A stretch of 64,000 nt of DNA from a bacterium. GTDB lineage: Bacteria > Joyebacterota > Joyebacteria > Joyebacterales > Joyebacteraceae. The notes below the pieces were generated by a model. It saw nothing but the letters and a program-made list of their open reading frames with translations. It was not told the DNA's origin and did not search any database. Shown in pieces: positions 24,967 to 32,833 of the stretch. The position numbers were made by a program, and so were the translations under genes. Location: positions 1 to 64,000 of the forward strand of contig JALGZK010000011.1 in assembly GCA_025774935.1 (NCBI GenBank). Direction: 5' to 3'. The stretch's first letter is position 1, and every line of letters starts with the position of its first letter.

Positions 24967-26154
24967 ATGCCGAAGTCACTTCTGAAGGACGCCGAGAAGC
25001 TGGCGGGGAAGCTGTCGAAGATCCGCAGGCAGATCCACATGAACCCGGAGACGGCCTACGAGGAAAAGGAGACGGCCAAGCTGGTCGCGGAGACGCTCAG
25101 GGGGCTCGGCCTCGACGTCAGGACGGGCGTCGCGAAGACGGGTGTCGTCGGGCTTCTGAAGGGTGGGAGCCGAGGAAAGACCGTCGCGATGCGCGCCGAC
25201 ATGGACGCCCTGCCCATCAAGGAACAGAACGACGTCCCGTACCGCTCGAAGGTCGAGGGGAAGATGCACGCGTGCGGGCACGACGGCAACACGACGACCG
25301 TCCTCGGCGCCGCGATGCTCCTCTCGAAGATGCGCGGCGACATTGCCGGGAACGTCAAGTTCGTATTCCAGCCGTCGGAAGAGGCGCCGCCCGGGGGCGC
25401 GGCACCGATGATCAGAGCCGGCGTGCTGTCGAACCCTAAGGTCGACGCGATCATCGGCGTCCACGTCGACCCGTCCATAGCGACTGGTAAGGTGGGGCTC
25501 CGCGAGGGACCGATGATGGCGGCCGCGGACAACTTCGACGTCGCCGTGATCGGCGAGGCCGCGCACGGCGCGAAGCCGAACCTGGGCGTCGACGCGATCG
25601 CGCTCTCGGCACAGGTAATCTCTGCTTTGCAGACGATCCCATCCAGGCGGATCAATCCCGTGCACCCGGTCGTCGTGACGCTCGGGAGAATCCAGGGCGG
25701 GTATCGCAGGAACGTCATCGCCGACCGCGTCGAGCTCGAGGGGACCGCGCGGACCCTCCACGCGAAGGACCGCACGTCGGTCGAGAAGATGATCGGGACG
25801 GCGGTCGCGCACGTCACGAAGTCGGGAGGCGGGACGTTCGAGTACAGCTACGAGCGCGGGTACCCAATCCTCACGTGCGACGGGGGAATCACCGACGTCG
25901 TACGGCGCGCGTCCCGCGAACTCCTCGGCAGAGGGAGCGTCGTCGAGATCGACGAACCGTCGATGGGCGGCGAAGACTTCGCCTACTTCGTGAACGAGAT
26001 TCCGGGCACGATGTTCCGCCTCGGCGTCATGAACAAGAAGAAGGGGTTCACGTATCCGTGGCACCACCCGAAGTTCAACCTCGACGAGGACGGTCTCTGG
26101 ATGGGCGCGGCCGTGATGGCGAAGGCGGCCCTCACGTGTCTCGAGGAGCTGTAG
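24967..26154 (+). CDS. M20-family amidohydrolase (N-acyl-amino-acid/aminoacylase-like)
   Basis: 395 residues, usual length. The metal and catalytic segments of the M20D group are in order: MRADMDALPIKEQN, MHACGHDGNTT, FQPSEEAPPGGAAPM (the Glu-Glu pair), GVHVDPSIATGKVG, and MGGEDFAYF near the C-terminus. A dimerisation domain is inserted between. Relatives include hippurate hydrolase, aminoacylase and indole-acetyl-amino-acid hydrolase. The exact substrate is undecided. Soluble, with no signal peptide. Confidence 0.88.
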   Translation: MPKSLLKDAEKLAGKLSKIRRQIHMNPETAYEEKETAKLVAETLRGLGLDVRTGVAKTGVVGLLKGGSRGKTVAMRADMDALPIKEQNDVPYRSKVEGKMHACGHDGNTTTVLGAAMLLSKMRGDIAGNVKFVFQPSEEAPPGGAAPMIRAGVLSNPKVDAIIGVHVDPSIATGKVGLREGPMMAAADNFDVAVIGEAAHGAKPNLGVDAIALSAQVISALQTIPSRRINPVHPVVVTLGRIQGGYRRNVIADRVELEGTARTLHAKDRTSVEKMIGTAVAHVTKSGGGTFEYSYERGYPILTCDGGITDVVRRASRELLGRGSVVEIDEPSMGGEDFAYFVNEIPGTMFRLGVMNKKKGFTYPWHHPKFNLDEDGLWMGAAVMAKAALTCLEEL

Positions 26155-26190
26155 GCTTGGGGCGCGGGTCCGGAGGTGCGGGGAACGAGC

Positions 26191-27180
26191 GTGCGTGAGT
26201 TCGAGCTCATAGAGGCCATCAGAAGGAAGATCGGCGCCCCCGGCCGCGGGACGGTCGTCGGCATCGGTGACGACGCGGCGGTCTACGAACCGCCGGGCGG
26301 GCTCGAGCTCTTCACGTCCGACGCGTTCGTGGAGGACGTGCACTTCCGGAGGGACTACTCCACGTTCCTCGAGATCGGCGCGAAGTGCATGGTCGCGAAC
26401 GTGAGCGACATAGCGGCGATGGGTGGGTTCCCGACGCGCGCGACTGTCTCGCTCGCGGTGCCCTCGGACGTCGGGGAGGAGGAGATCGGCGAGCTCTACG
26501 ACGGCCTCATCGAGGTGGCGAAGAAGTACGCGGTCGAGATCGTGGGGGGAGACATCGTCGGATCACCGAGCGGACTGGTCGTGGCGATCGCGCTCGTGGG
26601 AGCAGCCGACGGCGACCGGGTCGTGCTTCGGGGAGGCGCGGTCGTCGGAGACGCCGTCCTAGTGACGGGAGAGCTCGGGGGAGCGCAGGCGGGATTGATC
26701 GCGCTCGAGAAGGGACTGCCGAGCGAGGGCGACATTGCAAAGGCGTTGGCGAGACACCGGCTCCCGGCTCCGCGGGTGGCCGAGGCACAGGCGCTTCTCG
26801 ACGTGGCGACGCCGCACTCGATGATCGACATCAGCGACGGACTCGGTTCGGAGGTCTGGCACATAGCCGACGAGAGCGGCGTCGGGATCGAGCTCTGGGA
26901 AGCGAAGATCCCCGTGTCCCCGGGGGCGACGGAGGTGGCGAAGCGGCTGGGACTCGACGACCTAGACCTCGCGGTCTCGAGCGGGGAGGAGTTCGAGCTC
27001 GTCGTGACCGTGCCGCCGTCGGAGGTCGATCGGGCGATCGAGCACGTGACGACCGTGACCGGCACGCCGCTCTCCTGGGTGGGGAAGGTCGTCGCGGCCG
27101 GCGAGGGGTGCAGGCTCGAGCGCGGAGACGGGACCTTCGAGCCGCTTGGGCGCACGGGGTACGAGCACCTGACGGACTGA
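26191..27180 (+). CDS. thiL: Thiamine-monophosphate kinase
   Basis: 329 residues from a GTG that gives the family-typical opening REFELIEAIRR. A GTG at 26176 would sit on top of the ribosome site. ThiL motifs are present: VGIGDDAAVYEP, TSDAFVEDVHFRRDYSTF, NVSDIAAMGGFPT, VGGDIVGSP, and MIDISDGLGSEVWHI. The enzyme makes thiamine pyrophosphate from thiamine monophosphate with ATP. It starts 36 bases after the M20 gene. Well-supported call. Confidence 0.93.
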   Translation: MREFELIEAIRRKIGAPGRGTVVGIGDDAAVYEPPGGLELFTSDAFVEDVHFRRDYSTFLEIGAKCMVANVSDIAAMGGFPTRATVSLAVPSDVGEEEIGELYDGLIEVAKKYAVEIVGGDIVGSPSGLVVAIALVGAADGDRVVLRGGAVVGDAVLVTGELGGAQAGLIALEKGLPSEGDIAKALARHRLPAPRVAEAQALLDVATPHSMIDISDGLGSEVWHIADESGVGIELWEAKIPVSPGATEVAKRLGLDDLDLAVSSGEEFELVVTVPPSEVDRAIEHVTTVTGTPLSWVGKVVAAGEGCRLERGDGTFEPLGRTGYEHLTD

Positions 27181-27208
27181 GCGCATCCGAGGCGATGAGA
27201 CGCCAGTC

Positions 27209-27229
27209 AGTGTTCAGAATGTGAACACT
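27209..27229. repeat. Perfect 8-base palindrome GTGTTCA-type
   Basis: AGTGTTCA (27209-27216) and TGAACACT (27222-27229) flank a five-base spacer. It is AT-richer than its surroundings and lies 29 bases after thiL and 71 bases before a strong promoter. It could be an operator half-site pair, or a weak hairpin. Confidence 0.5.
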
Positions 27230-27234
27230 AGAAG

Positions 27235-27263
27235 AGGCCCGGACCCTGGGGGGTTCCGGGCCA
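27235..27263 (+). terminator. Hairpin after thiL
   Basis: GGCCCGGA (27236-27243) pairs with TCCGGGCC (27255-27262) in a GC-only stem. No U-run follows, so it is a terminator candidate of moderate quality. Confidence 0.45.
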
Positions 27264-27299
27264 GCCTGCACAAAAGGGGGGCAGCTCGTACGTTGATTG

Positions 27300-27328
27300 T
27301 TGACAGCTTGAACATCGTGTGATATTCT
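27300..27328 (+). promoter_or_regulatory. Strong sigma-70-like promoter upstream of the C25 protease
   Basis: Consensus -35 TTGACA (27300-27305), 17-base spacer, -10 TATTCT (27323-27328) preceded by TGA. It is among the best-matching promoters in the window. Transcription should start near 27335. Confidence 0.8.
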
Positions 27329-27347
27329 AGAAGTTACTGGGGATCAC

Positions 27348-27405
27348 ATGAAGGCCTTCGATCTGGACTGACTGACAGGATCAGATTCGAGGGCCTATTT
27401 TGTTT
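27348..27405 (+). promoter_or_regulatory. Attenuator-like leader: short peptide frame overlapping a terminator hairpin
   Basis: An ATG at 27348, three bases after GGGGAT, opens the heptapeptide MKAFDLD (stop at 27369-27371). Its codons form the left arm of a hairpin: 27352-27365 (AGGCCTTCGATCTG) pairs with 27382-27396 with one bulge and one G-U pair. ATTTTGTTT follows. This terminator sits about 15 bases into the predicted transcript and 40 bases before the protease ATG. It may stop most transcripts, or define a ~70-base RNA. Confidence 0.6.
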
Positions 27406-27444
27406 GGGGTGAACGGTGGTACCCGCGCAACCGGTCGGAGCTGG

Positions 27445-29865
27445 ATGGCGAGGAGCACTCGCCTCGGCAGCTCTCGGGATCAGCGGTTCACGGTAGTCGC
27501 GCGTCTTTCGGGGTGGGTCGGGATCCTCCTGGTGATTGGAGCGTTCCCCGCTCTCTCCGCGGCCGCCTTCGACGAGGTGGTCGCGACTCTGTCATTCGAC
27601 GCGAGCGAGCTCGTCTTCGAGCACCACGAGGGTTACGACCTTGTGTCCCTCAAGGGCGCCGACTACCTCACTGAGCCCGCGAACCCGATGCTCCCCGCGC
27701 TCAGCATCCAGCTCCTGCTTCCCCCCGGTGCCGATCCGTCGGACGTCACGGCGGTCACGAGCGGGACGGTCTTCCTCCCCGAGCGATACAGCATAGTACC
27801 CGCGCCTCGGCCAGCCACATTCTCCTCTCGAGGGGCAGCAGAAGTTCCCCAGCCGAATCACTCAACCTACAATTCGGTGCTGCCATACCCGAGTGAGGTC
27901 GCTCGGCTGGCCGGGGTCGGGTCGTTCGACGGTCGCCGCATCGCAACGGTGATCGTGACACCTCTTCAGTACGTGCCCGCGACGGGTGAGCTCCTCCTTC
28001 ACTCCGAGATCGACATCGTGGTGTCGACCGAGCCGGCGGCGGACGCCGCGGACTTCGCGAGCGTACGCGAGCCGTCTCGCGTGACGGCGGCGGTCGCCCG
28101 GAGCGCCATCGCGAACGCGGAGGCTCTCGGCAGGTACGATGGGCACTCCGTGGAGACGCCCCGCGCGAGCGGCGACTTCGACTACCTCATCGTTTGTCCT
28201 GAGGCGCTCGCTGACGAGTTCGCCCCCCTTGCCGAGTGGAAGACGAGGAAGGGCGTGAAGGCCAGGATCGTCACGCTCGAGGAGATCGCCGAGGATCCGT
28301 TCCTCGCGGGGATCGACGAACCTGAAGCAATCCGGAACTGCATCATCCACCATTACACCGAGAACGGAATCAGCTGGGTGCTTCTCGGCGGCGACACGGA
28401 GGTGGTGCCGGCGAGAGACGCATACGACTTCTTCTACGAGCAGGGCATCCCGTCCGACCTCTACTACGCGGACCTCGACGGAACGTGGGACGAGGACGGC
28501 GACGGGCTGTGGGGCGAGCATGAGGACGACGGGATTGACATGTACTCGGACGTCTTCGTCGGCCGGGCGCCGGTCGTGACCGAGGACGACGCGGCCGCGT
28601 TCGTGGCAAAGGTGCTGTCGTATGAGGGCGCTGCCTATCACGTGGTCGACGACTACGAACTCAGGATGCTCTTCCTGGGCGAGATCCTCTGGGACTCGCC
28701 GGATCCGTACACCGACGGCGGCTACGCTCTCGACATGATCGACGCGGACTACGTCCCTGGCCGGTTCGACCAGATCACGAAGCTCTACGAGCGTAACGGC
28801 ACCCTCTCCCTCGGGAGTGTCATGACGGAGCTGCAGGAGGGCTACGGCATCGTCATGCACGAGGGCCACTCGACGATGTACTACGTGAGCATCGGCGATG
28901 ACGACCTCACGTCTCAGTCGCTCGACCAGCTCACGAACGACGCCCGCGCCGGAGTGTGGTACTCGGTCGGCTGCTGGTCGGCTGCGCTCGACCACGACGC
29001 GTTCGCGGAACACTGGCTCCGGAACCCTGACGGCGGCGGGGTCGCCTACGTCGGGAACTCGAGGTACGGATGGGGCTGTCCTGGCTACCCCGGACAGTGC
29101 GTCTCCGATCTCTACAGCCAGCAGTGGGCGAACTCTCTCTTCGTGAAGGACCTCGTGCACGCGGGGGCCGTTCACGCCGATGCGAAGCACCACTACGTCG
29201 GCCTCTCGAGGTCCGACGACTACATGCGGTATGCGATGTACGAGCTGAACCTCCTCGGCGACCCGGAGATGCCGATCTGGACCGATCGTCCGGCGCCGCT
29301 CACTGTCGTCCACCCCGAGGCGGTCGAGATGGACGAGTCGGCGCTCGAGGTGCTCGTGCGGTCCGACGGCTTCCCTCTCGAAGGCGCGACCGTCTGCCTC
29401 GGCTCCGAGGAGGCGAGCGTCTACGAGGTCGGGACGACGGATAACGCCGGGCGCGTGTCCTTCGAGCTCGACGTCGTCGACGCGTTCGACGCGACGCTCA
29501 CCGTTACCTCGCACAACCATGTTCCGTACGGCGGCGTGATTGCCGTCGGCTACGGCGCGACCGGAATCGACGATGATGAGATCGGGAGCGTGACAGCGCT
29601 CTACGAGAACTACCCGAATCCGTTCGGCCCTCTGACCACTCTAGCGTTCAGCCTCGCTGAGCGGGAACGGGTGACGATCACGATCTACGACGTGAGTGGC
29701 AGGGTGGTCGACGTGCTGATCGACGAGGCGCTGCCTGCCGGGCGCTCGTCGGTTCACTGGGACGGCAAGGACGGCGCCGGCCGCGACGTTGCGACCGGGG
29801 TCTACTTCGCCAGGATGTCGGCGGGAAGCTCGCACTTTGAAACGAAGATGATGTTGGTGAGGTGA
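27445..29865 (+). CDS. Gingipain-type cysteine protease (peptidase C25) with type-IX-like sorting domain
   Basis: 806 residues from an ATG with GGAG upstream; an alternative TTG at 27400 lies in the terminator U-run. A signal region (VGILLVIGAFPALSAAAF) precedes a C25 propeptide-like part (to ~245). The caspase-like catalytic domain carries FDYLIVCPEALADEFAPL, WVLLGGDTEVVPARDAYDF, the catalytic His in MHEGHSTMYY (His475) and the catalytic Cys in YSVGCWSAALD (Cys510). A carbohydrate-fold domain follows. The C-terminal ~85 residues (YENYPNPFGPLTTLAFSL, YDVSGRVVDV, GVYFARM) are a FlgD-Ig/type-IX sorting domain. It should be secreted and surface-bound. Family assignment is firm. Confidence 0.92.
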   Translation: MARSTRLGSSRDQRFTVVARLSGWVGILLVIGAFPALSAAAFDEVVATLSFDASELVFEHHEGYDLVSLKGADYLTEPANPMLPALSIQLLLPPGADPSDVTAVTSGTVFLPERYSIVPAPRPATFSSRGAAEVPQPNHSTYNSVLPYPSEVARLAGVGSFDGRRIATVIVTPLQYVPATGELLLHSEIDIVVSTEPAADAADFASVREPSRVTAAVARSAIANAEALGRYDGHSVETPRASGDFDYLIVCPEALADEFAPLAEWKTRKGVKARIVTLEEIAEDPFLAGIDEPEAIRNCIIHHYTENGISWVLLGGDTEVVPARDAYDFFYEQGIPSDLYYADLDGTWDEDGDGLWGEHEDDGIDMYSDVFVGRAPVVTEDDAAAFVAKVLSYEGAAYHVVDDYELRMLFLGEILWDSPDPYTDGGYALDMIDADYVPGRFDQITKLYERNGTLSLGSVMTELQEGYGIVMHEGHSTMYYVSIGDDDLTSQSLDQLTNDARAGVWYSVGCWSAALDHDAFAEHWLRNPDGGGVAYVGNSRYGWGCPGYPGQCVSDLYSQQWANSLFVKDLVHAGAVHADAKHHYVGLSRSDDYMRYAMYELNLLGDPEMPIWTDRPAPLTVVHPEAVEMDESALEVLVRSDGFPLEGATVCLGSEEASVYEVGTTDNAGRVSFELDVVDAFDATLTVTSHNHVPYGGVIAVGYGATGIDDDEIGSVTALYENYPNPFGPLTTLAFSLAERERVTITIYDVSGRVVDVLIDEALPAGRSSVHWDGKDGAGRDVATGVYFARMSAGSSHFETKMMLVR

Positions 29866-29884
29866 GTCGGTTTGAGGTGAGTCG
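29859..29884 (+). repeat. Direct repeat of 11 bases at the protease stop
   Basis: GAGGTGAGTCG occurs at 29859-29869 and again at 29874-29884, the first copy spanning the stop codon. It is a short duplication of unknown meaning. Confidence 0.5.
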
Positions 29885-30236
29885 TCCGGAGGCCCTCGAC
29901 GCGCCGCTCAGAGAGGCGCCCTCCGTTCGGCCGCCGGACCGATCCCCGCGACGGGGCACTTGGGTCGCGGGGTGAGCGTCCAGAAGCCGCCGCACATTCC
30001 GTGCTCCTACATTGGACACTCTCATGGTTGCAGGACCCGGAGCACGCCGGGCGGCCCACGGTTCGGGCGACTCATAGCGGAGCAACGGCGCGTCGCGAGA
30101 GCGGCGCGCCGACTCCGCCCCTCACGCACAGATGAGCTGGCCGGTCCCCTCGCCGAAGTCATCCGAGAACCTGCGCAAGCATAGTCGTGACCACTGCAGG
30201 GGCCGGCCGGCCACTCTTCTCACTCGCAGCACGTAG

Positions 30237-30268
30237 CCCCGATCGGGCACCCGCCCGGTCGGGGTTTT
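30237..30268 (+). terminator. Intrinsic terminator upstream of the XRE gene
   Basis: CCCCGATCGGGC (30237-30248) pairs with GCCCGGTCGGGG (30253-30264), 12 pairs with one G-U, a four-base loop, then TTTTCGTGTT. It ends whatever is transcribed from the 29.9-30.2 kb region. Confidence 0.85.
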
Positions 30269-30339
30269 CGTGTTCGTGCGGGACTCCCCAGGCTGGCTCA
30301 TGGGTGTCCGGGGAGTTCGTTTGGATATGTACTTCGCAC

Positions 30340-30375
30340 TTGACATTATGTTCGGTACACCGTACATTTGGTGTA
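30340..30375 (+). promoter_or_regulatory. Promoter and overlapping operator for the XRE gene
   Basis: Consensus -35 TTGACA (30340-30345), 17-base spacer, -10 TACATT (30363-30368). The inverted repeat TACACC (30356-30361) / GGTGTA (30370-30375) brackets the -10, which is where an autorepressor would bind. Confidence 0.7.
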
Positions 30376-30404
30376 TCGGCGGCTCACTTCCCAGGAGGAT
30401 GTCG

Positions 30405-30653
30405 ATGCGACGGAGGGGGGTTTCGGACGAGCCGAGGGTCCGGCTACGGACCCATCTCAAGCAGCACCGTGCCCGACTGGACATGACCCAGGAGGAGCTG
30501 GCGGCGCAGGTGGGGGTCAGGAGACAGACGATCTTGGCGATCGAGAAGGGGTACTTCGTCCCGTCCGCGCTTCTCGCGTTCCTCCTGGCGCGGGAGCTCG
30601 GGATGCCGGTCGATGAGCTCTTCGAGCTCGAGTTCGAGGAGGACGCATCATGA
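30405..30653 (+). CDS. Small XRE-family DNA-binding regulator
   Basis: 82 residues from the ATG six bases after AGGAGG; the ATG at 30399 would touch that site. The helix-turn-helix is at about residues 25-46 ([20 protein letters not shown]), followed by [20 protein letters not shown] and PVDELFELE. It is like the short YgzD-type regulators that control a co-transcribed membrane protein. The ATGA overlap with the next gene indicates an operon. The inverted repeat over its own -10 suggests autoregulation (inference). Confidence 0.88.
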   Translation: MRRRGVSDEPRVRLRTHLKQHRARLDMTQEELAAQVGVRRQTILAIEKGYFVPSALLAFLLARELGMPVDELFELEFEEDAS

Positions 30654-31201
30654 GAACCGAGATGGACGTGATGCACATGGACGAACGACAGAGACTCCAC
30701 TGGCTCAAAGCCAACAGGGCGACACTCATGACGGTCGGCGTGGGGTGGCTCCTCTGGATCGGGTTCGAGCTAATCGAGGGGCGGACGCCGTGGTCTCTCA
30801 TCTGGATGGTGCCGACCGTTGCGGCGGTACGTCTCGGTTTCTACTGGTTCTACGCCCGCGACCGTGACGTGCTCTGGAGAGAGCGCCTGCTCTTCTTCGT
30901 GCTCGTCGGGGCAGGGCACTTCATCGCGACGATCGCGGCGCAGCTCGGGGAGTTCTCGACGAGCGGCCTCTTCGGGATCTTCCCTGAGCCCGGTCACACT
31001 GCGTGGTCGGCTACGGTGCGCGTCCTGGAGTTCCCTCTCGTAACGCTGTCACGGGGTAGCGGGACGTTCGAGACCGCCGCGTACGGATGGATGATGATTC
31101 TGAACAGCGCGCTCTGGGCCGGTGTCATCTCAGCCGCAGTCTGGGCACTGAGGCGCAAGCGGGATGGAACTCGCACTCCTGAACTCGGGGTCTCTCACTG
31201 A
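30650..31201 (+). CDS. Integral membrane protein co-transcribed with the XRE regulator
   Basis: 183 residues, with the ATG overlapping the regulator stop. There are four predicted membrane helices ([65 protein letters not shown]) and a short charged N-terminus. I do not recognise a family. Pairing with a small XRE regulator is a common arrangement for membrane proteins of unknown function. Confidence 0.7.
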   Translation: MRTEMDVMHMDERQRLHWLKANRATLMTVGVGWLLWIGFELIEGRTPWSLIWMVPTVAAVRLGFYWFYARDRDVLWRERLLFFVLVGAGHFIATIAAQLGEFSTSGLFGIFPEPGHTAWSATVRVLEFPLVTLSRGSGTFETAAYGWMMILNSALWAGVISAAVWALRRKRDGTRTPELGVSH

Positions 31202-31291
31202 CCGCACCGGGAGGGGTTCAACCTCTTGCGCTTCAGACGGTCTCAAATCGTATGGGCTCGTCCAGCTCGGCAACGCTCGGGAGGTATCCGC

Positions 31292-32680
31292 ATGAAACTC
31301 GTTTCGATGGCCGTGATCGTGGTCGTCCTCTGCGCGACGGTTATGTTCGACGCCGGCGCCTGGGCATCGGACTGCAGAGTGGTCGTACTCAAGGACGGGG
31401 ACGACGGACTCGCTCTCGAGATCGTGACTCTGGTCGAGGGTGAGACGACGCTCTTTGGCAGCGGCAAGGTCATCACCGTCATCGTGCCGTTCGGCATCGG
31501 CATGTCCGGGGACCTGCTGAAGGCCGAGGACGTGCGGCGGGAGATGGGCGTGCACTGCGAGGGCGGGGAGATTCGGATCACGTCGTATCGTCCGGACGGA
31601 ACGGACCGGGCGCTACCGGTCGTTCCGGTGGCTGACCTCGACGCGTACGACATCCGGGTGAACGTCACGACGGGAGACGGAAGGAAGCGCGCGTTCAAGG
31701 TCAGGGCATATCGACAGATCGAGACGGACGATGGACCCGTCATCGACATGTTCGGCGGCGCGATTCCGATGGTGTCGGGTGACTACTCGGTGACGACGGA
31801 GGTGAGCGAAGCGGAGGCGCGAAACGGGGTGTACGGCCACGCCGCCCTCCGGTACGTCGACGGGCTCCTGTTCACGGAGGGCAGGACGACCGACGGAACG
31901 ACGGGCACGTTCATCGTCGACTTCGGTGCGGGCGGCACGGTCGTGGCGAGGGAGTTCCTGCCCGACGACGCAGAGATCGAGGAACTCCTTGCCATCGAGC
32001 ACTCGGGTGAGGGGAGTCGCGTGCTCCCTGGAACGATGTCGGGTGCGGGCGGGGAGGTAGCAGGTTTCCTCGGGCGGGCAGAGCTCGCGGGGTTCTCGAT
32101 CGGGTCGATCACGTTCGGGGACACGCGGGTGAGCGTCATCGATGAGATGCCGGACTTCGGGGACGCACCGATAGCCGGGATCCTCGGCCTCGACGTCCTG
32201 GCCCGGGCGGCAGTCGTTTCGTTCGGGTACGATGACGAGGCGCGACTCGTGATGAAGCCCTCGTCCAGCGACGCCGGCACGGAGGGGAGCATCGAGCTTC
32301 CGTTCCGCATGGCGGCCGACCACATTTTCGTCGAGGGCGGGCTCGGCGCGGCCCCCGTGACGTTCCTCTTCGACACGGGGGCGCGGGGGACGATCGTCCC
32401 GGAGTCGGTCGCGGAGGCGTCGGGCCTGGGAGCGGGGGAGGAGGTCGACCGGGAGTTCCGCGGTCTTGACGGCAATCCCCTGCCCGCCCGCGTGGTCACT
32501 GTGGAGGGTCTCACGCTCGGAGCGGAGTTGTTCCCGCCGATGCAGATCTACGTCGCAGACCTGCCGGTTCTTGCGAACTGGGGCCTCGACGAGACGAGCG
32601 GACTCCTCGGGAACGACTTCCTCGAGAACTACGACCGGGTCGAGCTTGATTTCGAAGGTGGGGTGCTCAGGCTCAGGTAA
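31292..32680 (+). CDS. Secreted retropepsin-like aspartic protease with two lobes
   Basis: 462 residues from an ATG with GGGAGG upstream. A signal peptide (SMAVIVVVLCATVMFDAGAWA) is followed by an unassigned beta-rich region (to ~190). Two successive retropepsin-like units come next. Lobe 1 has FIVDFGAGGTVVAREFL and GILGLDVLARAAVVSFGYD. Lobe 2 has FLFDTGARGTIVPESVAEA and GLLGNDFLENYDRVELDF. Lobe 2 keeps the catalytic DTG. Lobe 1 reads DFG, so it may be structural only. Most bacterial relatives have one lobe and dimerise, so this looks like an internal duplication. Substrate unknown. Confidence 0.8.
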   Translation: MKLVSMAVIVVVLCATVMFDAGAWASDCRVVVLKDGDDGLALEIVTLVEGETTLFGSGKVITVIVPFGIGMSGDLLKAEDVRREMGVHCEGGEIRITSYRPDGTDRALPVVPVADLDAYDIRVNVTTGDGRKRAFKVRAYRQIETDDGPVIDMFGGAIPMVSGDYSVTTEVSEAEARNGVYGHAALRYVDGLLFTEGRTTDGTTGTFIVDFGAGGTVVAREFLPDDAEIEELLAIEHSGEGSRVLPGTMSGAGGEVAGFLGRAELAGFSIGSITFGDTRVSVIDEMPDFGDAPIAGILGLDVLARAAVVSFGYDDEARLVMKPSSSDAGTEGSIELPFRMAADHIFVEGGLGAAPVTFLFDTGARGTIVPESVAEASGLGAGEEVDREFRGLDGNPLPARVVTVEGLTLGAELFPPMQIYVADLPVLANWGLDETSGLLGNDFLENYDRVELDFEGGVLRLR

Positions 32681-32743
32681 TTCGGGCGGGCTATCGGGCG
32701 GAATCCGATTCGCAACCGATCCGAATCCGTCCCCGATGAGACG

Positions 32744-32768
32744 ACGGAGGCGCCGTGAGCGCCTCCGT
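32744..32768. terminator. Hairpin between convergent genes
   Basis: ACGGAGGCGC (32744-32753) pairs perfectly with GCGCCTCCGT (32759-32768) around CGTGA. It lies between the retropepsin-like gene and the minus-strand MBL hydrolase. A U-run is lacking on both sides. Confidence 0.5.
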
Positions 32769-32833
32769 CTCGTGTGTCGTGGCCCGCCAGTCCTACCCGG
32801 GTCGTGCGGGTCCGAGTCCTGGCCACGGCCGCG

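Larger units (their letters stand above)
29866..30404. other. 539-base intergenic region dense in inverted repeats
   Basis: No plausible coding frame. It holds at least four strong hairpins, a textbook terminator (30237-30268) and the XRE promoter (30340-30368). The hairpins are a nested set at 29884-29939; 29944-29952/29964-29972 (9 perfect pairs); 30000-30007/30039-30046 (8 perfect pairs); and 30077-30118. The last has an outer 6-pair stem around a 10-pair stem capped by GAGA, a GNRA-type tetraloop. The density and nesting suggest a structured RNA ending at the terminator, but it matches no RNA family I know. Confidence 0.5.

Noticed and set aside
10807-29865. Claim of an encoded type IX secretion system
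   Set aside because: Several proteins have type-IX-like C-terminal domains, but no Por/Spr secretion genes occur in the window, and similar FlgD-Ig tails occur in lineages where the export route is not proven.
30123-30131. CACGCACAG resembling the start of a GEMM c-di-GMP riboswitch
   Set aside because: The conserved GGGCAAACC continuation and the second GEMM helix are absent, and the downstream terminator is not positioned as a switch for the XRE gene.
29884-30268. tRNA, tmRNA or RNase P RNA in the structured gap
   Set aside because: No cloverleaf, no GTTCGA T-loop sequence and no RNase P or tmRNA conserved segments could be found.
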